Source: Ooceraea biroi (lineage: Eukaryota; Arthropoda; Insecta; Hymenoptera; Formicidae). Taken from it: a DNA stretch of 64,000 bases. Positions 11,115 to 23,900 of this stretch are shown piece by piece. The translations under genes and the position numbers were made by a program. Under the pieces are notes generated by a model. It was not told the DNA's origin and ran no database searches. It saw only the letters and a program-made list of their open reading frames with translations. Position 1 is the first letter of the stretch. Each line of letters starts with the position of its first letter. The DNA lies in contig NC_039511.1 of the NCBI RefSeq assembly GCF_003672135.1, positions 2,816,464 to 2,880,463 on the forward strand, in the 5' to 3' direction.

Positions 11115-14100
11115 ACGCGTCAGTCGCGGATCGCCGTCAAGCACGCGCATCTCTGCACGCAGAACTGCCATCGTCGAAAGCGAAACGCGAGCAGACGCTT
11201 CGCAACATTCTGGCGGCCAGGAGACGGCAGATCCTGAACCAACGCTCGCACGAGCCGCCTCGGATCCTCGCGAGTCGCACGCTGCGACCTGGTGATACTA
11301 CTTCGAAGGATCCTCCGGACATTCTCGAGACCCAGGAGACCAGGCACAGCGTTTACGTCACCAATGCACGAACAGAAACGTCAATTGAAGAGGAGATTCC
11401 GCAAATGTCCAAGGAATCCGTCGAGAAAATTTTCGCCGCTGACCTTGGCTTGACGGAACAGGAAGTCGAGTCGCAAACCCTGAAGACGTCAAAGGATGAA
11501 GCTCCATCAATGTCAACGACCGAGAAGCATGAAAGTACTTTTTTGACATCATCCACGATCGCTCCACCTTCGCCGAGCGTGCTCGCTAGTCAGAAGCCGT
11601 TAGACGCAGACGCGCGCAAGAAGAACACTGTGTCGATGCCGGAATCGCTGTACAACCACTTCCGGCCAGTGGAGAGCAACATTCCGGTGGAGGACATGTC
11701 GCAGTTCCTCTACTTCGGCCAGAAGCTCCAGCCGGACGCGCAGAACGTTACCGGCACCAGCAGTAATAATTCCGTGGAGACCACGTCGACGGTGCCGGTT
11801 CCATCGCGCAGAAGATACTCTGCAAAGAGGTTTAGCGCGACGATGGCCGCTCCGGCGGAGGAGATCGCGAACGACGAGATGAACATCGCGCTGGAACGCC
11901 GGACAGTCGAAAAGAATCAAGTGTCGAGGATCAAGAACACGTTCCGGAGCTCGGGCAGCGGGATGTACTACCGGAAGCCGAGACCCACGGCGGATGTCGC
12001 GTCCAACGTCATCCCGGGTAACGAGTCAAGCGTAATCGCCGGTAGCTCGGACACGAGAAACGAGATGAATACGGTGGACGACAAGTCGCGTCGCGACGAC
12101 CTGGCGCCGCGAGAGAGAGGAAGCAGCGTCCACGTGGTCGGGACGAGCACGACGACCCAGCTACCACAGCAGCGCACGCGTGATGATGGCGATGCCGAGG
12201 CGAGCGTCGCGAGCAGCGAGATCAACGCGAAATTCGCGAACGCGACCGTCGTAGCCACGAACGGAGTTAACGCGAGTCTTCAGAAGGCATCGGCCGATTT
12301 CCAGAAGGGAATCAATGCGAAGCAAGTCACCGAATCGAAGGCTGACGCGAGGAGCGTGGAGAAATCGGAGCGGAAGCTAGCGGGTGTCAAGATGATCTCG
12401 CCGAGGGCGGGCCTGGGGTCACGCGAGAACGATAGCGCGTCGTCGACGATCCGCGACGAGGTAAGAACGACGACATCACCGCTACAACCGGAATCGTCGA
12501 CGTTGCGGATCGTGGTGCCAGACGAGAGCTTCGGGTCGTCGAGTTTCGCGATCGACAACGAGCGGGCCCATCGGAATACCGTTAAGCAGCAACCGGTCGC
12601 GGATCGACCGGTTCGCGTGACAGCCGGCGGCAATATCGCTCCGAAATCAGCGGCACTGACGCCGTCGACGACGGAGACGGTCGCACCTGCCGACTCCAAG
12701 CAACCGGGGTCACAACAGCAACAGCAGCATCAGCAACAGCAACACGTGTACGCTTACACGATAACGAACGTGACGCGATTGTTGCGCAACTACACCGGAC
12801 CCGGGATAAGCGGCGAGGAAGAGCAAGGAGGAGCTGCCACCACCGGTCGTCCTGCTGGTAGCGGCGCCGAGATAACGAGCGGTGGACCGTCGTCGCAGCA
12901 GCGGCCTCAGCAGCAGCAGCAACCACCGCCGCCGCCGCCGTCTTCTCCTCTTCTGCTTCCTCGTGCCAGTATAGAACCGGCGCGTACGCCGGCGGGACTC
13001 AGTGCCGGCGCGACCGTCGAGCCAGTCGTAGCCGCTGGAGCGTCGGCCAGTGTTGCAGGCGGCCAAGTGGGGGAACGACCGAGGAAAGTCGTTCCACAGC
13101 AGCAGCAACGCGCGACCAGTCAACGAGCAGCGACCTGGGCCTCGCCGCATTCATCCGCGAACGACAGCGTCACGAGGTCCGCCAAGTCGCCCGAGGCCGG
13201 AAATAGAGGTTCGATCAGGTGGAACCACGGCAAGTCGCGGATCAGCGAGCAGGAGGGTGCTAATGACCGGAGGTTTCTACGAAAGAGCGCGAGCGCGGTG
13301 CTGAACCAGAGATCAACCATCAACGACGACTCCTCTTTGGTGGCGTCGAGCAAGCGTCGCAGGGTACTGACACCGCCGAGTGCGCTGTCCTCTTCGAGCA
13401 GAAGAGTCAAGCCCAGCGATCGGGAGGAGATCCAGAGTACCAGCGTGTTAGTGGTGGACGATCGATCGTCGAACGGGACGGTCGCGAGTCGAACGAGCCG
13501 TACGGACGATGGAGGCGCTGGTTCTCCTAGGGAAGCCGCGCGCGCCAGCGGGGTGAACGAAGTGCCGAGTGACAGCAATTCGACGGTCACCACCATGGGG
13601 AACCTGAGTCGAAATTCGAGTGCGATCGGCGATACGACGAACTCGACCGATCCATCAGTCCTCGTCGATGCGATGACAACGACGGAGAGGTCCGACGTCC
13701 TCGCGGAAGATGTGCCTACCGTAAAAGTGTCTAGTGTAAAAGATGGGGACAATGTCGAGAGTGCGGCTGGGGACAACGACAAGAATGTCGCGATGCCGAA
13801 CAGGATCGAGAGTGATGTGGACGCAACGATGAATGGCGTCGCTACGACGACCGTGACAGTGACCGGGAGAGTTTCCGAGACAGTCGCCACAACGACTACG
13901 ACGACGACGACGCCGACGCCGGCGGCAGCGCCGGTTTTCCCGGTCACGCCAAAGATACTGACGGAAGAGGAAAGGACCACCGCTCCACCGGAGACTTTCA
14001 CCTTAAGGCCGACGGACGCCGGGAGAGCACCGGAATCGAGCAACCTGGATCCCTCGGAGATCCAGAAGAGGTACCGGGCCAAAGACGCAACAACAACGTC

Positions 14101-14986
14101 AACGACGACGACGACAGCGTCGCCGGTGTCGGCTTCGCCGATTCAGAACGACACACGTCCAGTGAGCGACGCGAGACCGATACCGAGCGGAAAACCGGAA
14201 GTGCCCGTTTCGTCGACGCCCGCGGTGATGGAGAACGGGAAACGCGTATCCGGCGAGAGATCGCCGGAAGTCAGGGCGCGCAATTTGTCGGACAAGTCGA
14301 AGGACAAGGACGACGTGCTACCAATCATGCACCTGTACAACACGTCGGACATCTTCAACGGCAGCGGGTCGATCGACGGGTTCGCGCGTAGCACGGAACC
14401 ACCGCGAGTGGTACTTCCGGTGGAGCCGCTGGACGAGAAGAATCCTGCAACGACGACAACCTCGGGAACAACGATGACGGAGAAGGTTCCCGATCAGACC
14501 ACGATCGTTAACGGTCCAATCGAAATCAACGGAACTACCTCGACCACCGTTCCGGTACCAAGACTCAGAGAACCCACTCAACCGATCGCAACAAACTCTC
14601 GAAAAGACAAGCACGAGGATAATCGTGATTCGCAGGATGCCACCGCTGCACCAGTGTCCAAAGGATCCCCCGTCGCTCCCGCGACCAACAGGACCAGGTA
14701 CAGGCCAGCCTATCATCACTCGATCCTGCCGGAGTACAACGGCACGATGCACCACCACCCAGCCGAGCTGAACGGGACGTTCTTCGAGACCGGCGGGCCG
14801 ATCTCGGTGAGCCCGCGGGAATCGCTGAACATCACCGAGGTGATATCGAAGCGGCACGACGGCGACGCGATCGCCACCCAGGAGACGGTCGCCGTGGTCA
14901 GCTACATCCTGGCCACTCTTGTGGTATTTCCCATCGCCGTCGGCGTCGGGCTCATTCTCAGAAGACTGATACTTAGGAATCGTAAG
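11115..14986 (+). CDS. Cad96Ca: RTK exon: ectodomain, transmembrane helix, start of cytoplasmic stalk
   Basis: The acceptor at 11113-11114 follows a T-rich tract, and the donor is AAG|GTACTG at 14987. The reading frame is open from 11117, so the first ATG in the block (11405) is internal and about 96 codons of real coding sequence precede it. The first two bases complete a split codon (phase 1 intron upstream). The exon encodes about 1,290 residues rich in Ser, Thr, Arg, Asp and Ala. There are many N-x-S/T sites, glutamine runs with a proline run near 12705-12945, and Thr tracts near 13880-13915 and 14090-14120. I find no cysteine before the membrane helix. The helix (14888-14960) reads VAVVSYILATLVVF and onward and is followed by arginines (RRLILRNRK), as expected for a stop-transfer segment. 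The region looks mucin-like; no folded domain is recognised. Confidence 0.85.
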
Positions 14987-17900
14987 GTACTGATTCCGAT
15001 CACTTATCGTATCTGGTTTAATCGTGACATGCACATCGCAACGGGTACCAGGGCATCGCCGGCCACTCGACGGTGCCACTTGCAGGGTACCGTTGCGCGA
15101 TACCACCGGGATTATCATCGCGCGCGCAAGCATTTATCACACGACCATTAAACCGGTAGTGTTCGTTACCTCGCGAGCCACGAGCACCGCGGAATTACAT
15201 TTTGATAACCGGCGCCGTCGACGCTAGACTCGCCGATTTTTATGGATCGTTAGACAGTGCTCCGAGACGGTCGTAATCATGTCTGTCGGTCATCTCTCGA
15301 AAGGCAGCGCTTGAAATTTTGTCAAAGCGGGTTTTATTTTTATTCGCGACCATCTAAGCCGTTCTAAGCCGAAATGATGCGAGATATAGAGGCATATTCC
15401 TCAGGATACATCACCGATTTTAGAGAATTAATAAAGTTTTCTTTCTGCGCGAATACCACGCCGCATTATCACGCGGCCATGACTTCGCCGTGAATGAATA
15501 TCAAACGCGGTCATCGAGTAATTCCTTCGCGAAGGCTGGCTCCGTGATGATTCACGAAATGGTTAACGATCTCCCCTCTGGCTAGCAATTACTACAAGTT
15601 CATTGTATGCAGAATAATTCCGAGATGATGTCTTGGAGCGAGGGATCGTCGGACGGTGCAGCGCGTTTATGGATAATGAGAAAATCAACGCGCCGTTGGA
15701 TGACGCGAAAATTGTTCGGCTCATTGTCTTCGATGATTCTTTTTCCGTGGAATTTTCCTGGCGTAACCTGATAAGAAGATTGCGATCGAAGGTCGAGAAT
15801 CTTCTCGCGTGAGCCGCGTCAGAAAATGAGGAGATTTATCCTGGAATAGAATTATTATTTATTACACTGCTAACGTTTTCCTCAAAGACTTGTCATTTTT
15901 TTCTTCGACGTGACTTATAATTATAGAAATTTTATTCTTATTTAATGAATACTTCGAGTGTAAAAAACGATTTTTGGCGTTACATTTGACGCGAGAAGAA
16001 TGATACGAGGTGCAAAATTTCCGGAAATGACATAAGCGAAATCCTTTCACGCCCGAGACATTCATAAATAATAACGCGGGCATAAATTTAAATTTAACCC
16101 GACAGTCATGGAAATAAATCCGAGTGGCGGTACAAAGGTGGTTCGCGTGGACGGTGAAAAAAGAAGTGGACGAAGGAGAAGGGACGAGTACAAGGGCCAA
16201 ATAAATAGGAAGGGCCGCTTTAGGGCTTGTCCGGGGCCTGACGCTAAACTCGAGCACGCTGTGTTCTTAAGATTGAAATTTCATCGTCGACAAGCAAACC
16301 GATTCGCTTTTCTGACGATTTTTTACACAATTTTCACATAAAAGCTCACTGTAGGTGTCGTTCCTCGAAACAATCTGTACAAGATAACGTAGCACGCAAA
16401 TATATCAATAAAAATAACGTGTTTATTCCGACTCGTATCGAATATCTTTTCGAAGTAACTTTGCTTCTTGGTAATAAATCAAACTCGTACAATTAACGCG
16501 AAGTCATATCACACGTAGAATAAAGCGAATAATAATACTTTGAAGTCACACTGAGAAAAATTTTCATCGGATAAACCGATTACGTAGTAACAAACGGATA
16601 TATCCGATTAAAGTGCATAAAAGACAAAGGAAAATGATCGGACATATCCGATGAAGGTAATCGGAAAACGAAATTAACAATCGGAAAACTATTTAATCGG
16701 TTTATCCGATGAAAAATTTTTCTCCGTGCAGTTATTTCAACTTTTAATTCAGATTGATCATTGTTTCAACCCCGATAAAAAGTTTTTTTAATTTAATATC
16801 GAATTAAAGTTAAATTTAAAATGCTCTATAGAGTACATATAAGAACTTATTCATTAAATTTAAAAAAATTAAAAATTTCTTAATGATTACATAAACAAGA
16901 CTTTTCTCTCCGTTTTCTATTCTGCTCTCTTGTAAGAAGCACTTTAGCGTTTTACGTTCTTAAATCCGTCATTTTTGCGTCATTAGGGTGCGCGTTTTAT
17001 CGTAGGAACGTGTCGACGTATTTTCACGTGTATCCCAGCACATACATATACGCCCGCGTGCAGGGTGTCTCGATCTATCTCGATGATCTTCATTGCCGCG
17101 CGGCGTCATCACGCATCCCAATTAAACAGGAGTGACGATCGATTCGCGCGGCTCCCCGACGCGCGTAATGCACGCGTGAGCGCGTGCGAGCGTCGTTTCG
17201 CACGCGGCTAACTGATGCTGATTTGCTTATGCAGGTGCTCGAAGAGTCGGACACGTCATCGGAGATAAGCTGCAGGAAGGACGCTCTTAATCTGGAAAAC
17301 GGCGATTTCAAAACGTCCATCGAGAAGGCGATCACGAAGCTACCGAGGATACAGCACTTGGTGAGAAATTTAATGTCTTGTTTTTTTAAATCTGTATTTG
17401 GCAATCCGATGCGTTTGAAGCACGTTATAGTCTTGAAGAAAAGTTCAACTAGTCATAGGTCCACATAACTTTTGATATCAGCGATTTCGCATAAGTGTTT
17501 GCGCCATCATTTAATAATCTTTGTCAGTTATCCAAATTTGCCCGTTGTTTAACAAACGGATTCGTTTTACTACATTTTGCGTAAAGAGGAAAACCGTCGT
17601 TAGTGTATAAAATGTAGAAGTGAGTCAGTGGGAAATCCTGAAGATTCATTTTCCCAGAGAAACTCTGAAATCTGTCAACAATGCACTTTTAATTCCGATG
17701 CTTCGTTGCTCTCGTGCATATCAATTAGTAATTGATTATTGAATGGTCCTTAACTGCAACTTGACGTTGCAATTGTCTGTGCAGTGTCATGAAGCTGAGA
17801 AACCGCCGCCTCCGCCTTCGCCGGAATCCAGATGGGAGTTTTCTAGAGATAAGCTTAGACTGCAGACGGTCCTCGGGCAAGGAAACTTCGGCCAGGTGAG

Positions 17901-20900
17901 GCATCATTGAGCATCCCCCGCGGCGTTTTTGCAAAAAATGAGCCCGCAATTTGCATTCGGATTCATAAAGCGTTTGGAACTAAGAGACGAGGCGGTATAA
18001 TTTACGCGCTAAAGTTCAGCAGCTTCATCATCCTCCCTCCATCGCACGGCAATTTTGTTAACTCGTCTCTCCTCGACTCGCGAATCTCCATCCGCATCGA
18101 TTTGCAATAGCGACTTTCGACGTGTGCAATTTGACCGGCGTATTCATGAGACACGGTGTAATGGCCGGTTAGCGTAATGTTGGTATAATCGAATTGATTA
18201 TGCAAAATAGATTGTGGGAAAACTCGCGGAACGTGCAATCTATCACGGGCTGGATTTTTTCCCGATGAATAGGCGATAGAAAGATGGATCAATCGTGGAA
18301 CTGTTTCCCATCGTAACAATTGTGTTCTTTCCATTGTTGCGATAAATATTCTTAACGTAAGGCAAGGTTTCAAGAGAAAGAATTTCTGCTTGAATTGGCG
18401 AATACTTTGATGACGTTAGGTGTGGAAAGCCGAAGCCGACGACTTGACAGGTCACCAAGGCACGACTCGATTAGTGGCGGTGAAAACCGTGAAGGAAGGC
18501 GCTTCCGATCGAGAGAAGGAAGACTTGGATCGAGAACTCGAAATCATGAAGCAGTTGGGCAGTCATCCGAACGTCGTGACGCTTTTGGGCTGCTGCACCG
18601 AGGAAGGTAGGTTCAACTCGTGATTTGTAAAGTCCTAATCACCCGAAACGCTTACTTTACGTCGTCACAGTCCTTTCTAACGAAAAAATCTACCTGAACT
18701 GCGATTCTCAAGGAAGGCGATACAATGCTAAAATTTTTAACGAAAAATATGCAAACATAATCCTCGGTTATTGAGAACAATGGTATAATGCTGAGATGCT
18801 TGGGCAAGAAATCGGGCGCGCGCGTGCGTTCTCCATCTCCATTTGCATCGGCGGATAATCGGTACCGCACCTGCATTCGTTGAATCCTCCTCATTATCAC
18901 CACTTACCTTCGACCTTGCGTGTTGGCCTTGACAGCGTAAACTTTATAAAACGTAATGACGTTTTAACTGCCGGCACTTTGATCGCAGAATCGCGCGGAT
19001 CGCCAACGTATGGTAATTAAGTAATCAAGTCCTCGTCGTAGCGAGGGAGGGGCAGAGATCGAGCATCCGGACGTCGACCAATGCTCTCGTGATGCTCCTT
19101 CCACTAGTCGTCCTTGCAATTTCATCGAAATTCGCATCAGACGCGCCGGATTATTCGGATTCCCGCGAATGCGACGCGGTTAAACGTCGTTCAGAATAAA
19201 ACGAGAAGCCTCGATCACGTATTTCGCCAGATGAGCGCGCGATCGAATCCGCTGCGATGCTGTAAACGCGCTGAGATACATCGAGAAGCGAGATTTTATT
19301 TTCTCTTTACGTTTATTCTTCGTATATTTGTCGAAAATCAATAATTTGCATTCACGAAACGCTCGAAGCGCGTCCGGTACGTCCGGCTGTTGCAGAATCA
19401 TTTGCTTGCTTTGAAGTACGTTGCGTAAGGAGAAGGAAAGGAAGTTTTGCCACAACGATTAAACGGTCCGTGTGAAAATGTTTATCCTTACTGCGGTTGC
19501 CTTCGCTTGAGACGATAAATTAGACAGTCATTATGATAATTACGTGTGAATCGCTTTGTTTTGCATACGAAGATTTATTTGTTTCGGTGCTGTGTCCATC
19601 ACTTGCGCCACAATAATTTTAGACAATTGCTGTTAACTTCCACAACTTGACAACTGTGAATTAAATCGCCTTGTAAACAATTTGTAGTTTTCCACCAGAT
19701 ATCGACTCGCGTGTCTCGAAGTCTGTCGGTTTTATGGACAGAAATGCAGAATTGGAAAAATAAATTATTAACAACTTTTAATCGGAATTCATTTTCTTGT
19801 TACGTGGCGCTATCGTCTCAGCTTTGCGAATCGCATGAGTTTATGTAAAAATACCGATGATTGCATCAATTTGCAAACAAGAGTGTAATCAATAAATGAT
19901 TCTCTGTTACTTTATCGTGATTGAAAAAAATGCAGCATCCGGTTTTTATGAAGCTGAGTCGAGTAACTGAAGATTCCTGATGTACACAGAAACTTTAACT
20001 TGTTGCTGATGTAACAATCATTTTCTTGTAAAATTTGAGAATTTTCTGACTTTTAAATTAAAAAACCAGTGAATAGAAAAATATCAGATCGGAATTTGAC
20101 GTGATTTTCTCACGACGGATGAATTTATTACGGTAAAGACATCAAAAGTTCACTCTGATGATCGCACACATGTCGGAATGGACCACGAAAGGGCACGGAC
20201 CATTATACGTCTTTCCTTCCACGCAGTATGCTCGATATCGTCGCTCTCATCGTTCGTATAAATTTCCATAGGTATCCTTGCGACGCTTCTCTTCGGTACA
20301 ATACGTCTATTAAGTCGGTATTCTTGCGAGGGCTCCATTCGCGAATCGAAACGAGGTAAATGAAGAGAAGCAAACGAGCGATGCAATCTGAGGCATTAAT
20401 TGACTCATTTAAGCGCGACAATCCCCGATAACGTTATCGTTTCGATTAACAAACTGGCGTCGCTATTGTGCCTTTCTTTTCATTGACGCGCATTATTTAA
20501 ACCGTAGCGTTAATTAAGTCCAGCCAAATATGGTGATTTGTTAAAGCAGAATTAAGATAAATTTCTAATCTACGTGGATTCCTTTGTGTTGGAAGAAATG
20601 AGAAATCTTTTTCTTAACGAAAACAAAATTAGCCGAGGAAATCTATTGCGTTTCAAAGATCGTATAAAATTTTATTTTAATATTTCCTAGTTGTATCCTA
20701 ATTGTATTGTAATATCCTAGTATGTAAAATAAATAATTAAGCGAGCAACGTAAGAGTTATTTACCGAGTAAGTTCGCAGAAGAGAAATTGACGAGGAATA
20801 AACTCGGAAAGAAACTCGTCCAGTTGGCCCATAATCATTCTCCATAACGATAAAACGCTCATCGTAGACCGTAATAATGGTCCGGATGATTGCGGCGGCG

Positions 20901-23900
20901 AATCGAGATCTTCGGAGGCGTGCCTGCAATATTCGGACGTTGCTGACGCACATCTCAGGGTGTGGGCCTCAAGAGGGACCTTTTCGTGGCTCTACCGTCG
21001 CACAATGGCACGCGAAAAGTTCCTACGGCCCACACCCGGCGGGCCACCGCATAAAATTTACGACATTTAAGTTTCGGCCGGCAGCGCGTTTATCGTTCGC
21101 GGCGACGCTCGTCCGAATTTCTTCCCGGTGACGTTCGTCAAGAGAAAGTCTTTCGACCGCTATTTTACGACCGTCGCGTCGTTCAGACGGAAATAAAACT
21201 CGCGTTGAATTTCGACGTTCCGACCGGTGGCAGAATTATTGGCGAACCGAGCGAGAACCGACCTTGCACCTCGTCGAGTCTTTATTCTCACGTGTCGGAA
21301 ATCTATTCCGTTCTTCCTGGAAGAAATTCCTGGAATTAACGATATTCTCAAGACAAGAAATTTTCGCCCGATATCATTATCCACGAGCATTCCAGGGAGA
21401 TTATTTATTTTCACAATGCGATCTTAATCCATTCAGTTTTAGCGCGCGCATTAAATTGTCACTTGATAATGTCGCGACTGCACGATCACGTCGTTGTGAA
21501 TTTTTTAGTTTTATTTAAGAGAAGTATCTCCTTCCCCACAGGAATAAAAATTATTCGCCGACGGGTGGTTCTCTTATTCTCTTAACGGCCGCCCTCCGTT
21601 TCTTCTCTTTGCCTCTAATCGAGTTTCGGCTTATTTATCTGCCTTCACGGGCGCGGCGGCGTGTATGAAATAGCTGCGACATTAGAGGAATGGCATTCTT
21701 TCAAATCTACGCGTTCGGGAACGCGGTTCTTTTAACACGAGTTTTTCATGCAGATAATATCCTGGAAGCTTCAGATACCGAACACTGCGGTTCCGCTTTA
21801 CGACGGTACTTCGCGCCTCGTTCAATGGGTTCTCGATGTCCTGCCTCGTTCTTATCTGGAATTAAGCGAATTGTCGCGAAATTGAATTGCACCGCACCAT
21901 AATTATCTTGTAGCGCGAGAATCGTCGATTTACATAACAATCTGCGACTTCATCGCGTTGTAATTTTTTATAATCCATTATCGTGATGATTTGCATACGA
22001 TTTCAAGAGTCAAAGCGGATTCTAATTTTGGAAGAACGTCTCAATTCCCTGTCAATTCCTCCAGCATCGAGAAATGTAGCTTCGCTACCTTCTTGCATTG
22101 CGCTTTCGTTATATCGCGAAAATATACTTACGATTATTACGTGTGCGAAATATGATTTACATAAAAACGCGAACGTGAACGATACGCTCGAAATTGCGTA
22201 CCTCTCCCGTTGTTTTATAATACATTCGTCACGGCTATTGTATCGCGCGCGTGCCATATCGATCGACATAGGCATGAATCCACGATTTTTGCACGGAGGT
22301 AGGGCTGGCGCAAATCCAATACGCCTATACACGACATTGCAGCCTTGATATTTTATGCGACGGCAAAAGGAAGAACAACCGGCGTTCGAGCGCACTGGTC
22401 TCATAAATAAATTAGTTTTACGTACGCAACAGGGTGACATAAAATAATGCCTTGAATCGAGTTTCGTTTGCAATCCTTTGTAACGTGTAAATTTTTCTGT
22501 TATTATAAACGTTATAAACTTGAGAGATTGTTATTCCTAACATTTTGCGTACGTAAAATAATATTCTCCAACATCTTTTCGGCGAATTATTACAATCGTT
22601 ACAATCAAAGAAATGGAAAAATGCAAAAAGAGCAGGATAATTAATTCTATCACGTTGATCTTTTAACTAATAAATAACTTTCGTCAGAAATAATTAATTA
22701 ATTTGTTATCAATGTATTTATATTTGTATTTAGCGGCTATTTATTAGTGCATGATGTGGTAATTCGCGGGAGCTATTTCAATATGGTATATATCATACGC
22801 ATTAAATTGCTAATACGCAAGTTAATTATGCGTGACTCGATACGCGCAAGCGAAACAGACGTTACGAACATTATTATGTCACATTTAATCCACTTTGAAC
22901 AACATATTAACTAACGGCCATGCATTAAACTAGAGCGCGGAGCTAATGCGTGTTACTCGGCGAACAAGAATTATAGGAGGGTGGTAATGTTGGCCTAATA
23001 TGAGAATTACGATGGCGACGAGCCGACAAAAGTGGCTCCATAAGTTACAATCAAGCGGCACTATCCGGAGGAGTGGGTCTCCTCCGAGCGCGTCGCGAGT
23101 GCTTGAATTTATTTCAAACGCCCGGAATATTTCTCTCATGTCTTTACCACGGGATCCTCTAATCGCCCGTCTTTTTAAATGTACGGTCGGCACGATCAAA
23201 ACAGCTCCGTTCCGTATCATTATAAAATTAATCCCACACAAGCTATAACTTTATCAAGACGACTTTCGAAATTGCTTTAAATCGACGAGACAAGAAATAC
23301 AGAAATACGTAAATAAATATTGATTGATTTTTGATGATCCGAATTACAATACTTTAAGAGTTAGTTTAAGTATCCTACATATTATATATTTAAATAATTA
23401 ATCTTAAATATTATTTAAAATATTATTTAGTTATTATATATTTAAAATATTACTTAAATATTTTGCAAAATTTGCGCAAGATCGCAATATTCGATAATAA
23501 TATGTAATTATACATATATTATTTTGAGAAAATGGAGACTCATGTTGCTGAAACACATCGATTACATTTAAATCTCCCTTTCGACATTTACTCGAGATTG
23601 TAACGAGACTCACGTCGATGCGGTCGGGAAAAATTCGCCGGGCCTTGGAAAGTGTAATTGATGTCCAAGAGAAACACCATGTGCCTCTCTCCCTCTCTAC
23701 GCGCGACAATATTTTCACAATGATTCAGTTTGCTAAATATCGCCGCAAAGCATGTCCCGACTGGTAAATCGCTACTCTACGTGGCTCGTACGGTTCTCCG
23801 TGTACAAGCAAATCCATGTACATAGGATACACGTCTTGTAATACTGTTTGCCGCTTGCCTTTTAAAGATCGCTTCGTTCATGCAAATCGCAAGCAAGAGT

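Noticed and set aside
12709..12950. Poly-Gln and poly-Pro codon runs as an inserted repeat element
   Set aside because: They are in frame inside the ectodomain exon with no inverted ends or duplication, so they are ordinary low-complexity coding sequence.
13120..14082. 320-codon open frame on the minus strand opposite the RTK ectodomain
   Set aside because: It is the antisense of a Ser/Thr/Asp-rich exon whose codon pattern keeps the opposite frame open. It has no splice context or domain, and the plus-strand reading is supported by the kinase join.
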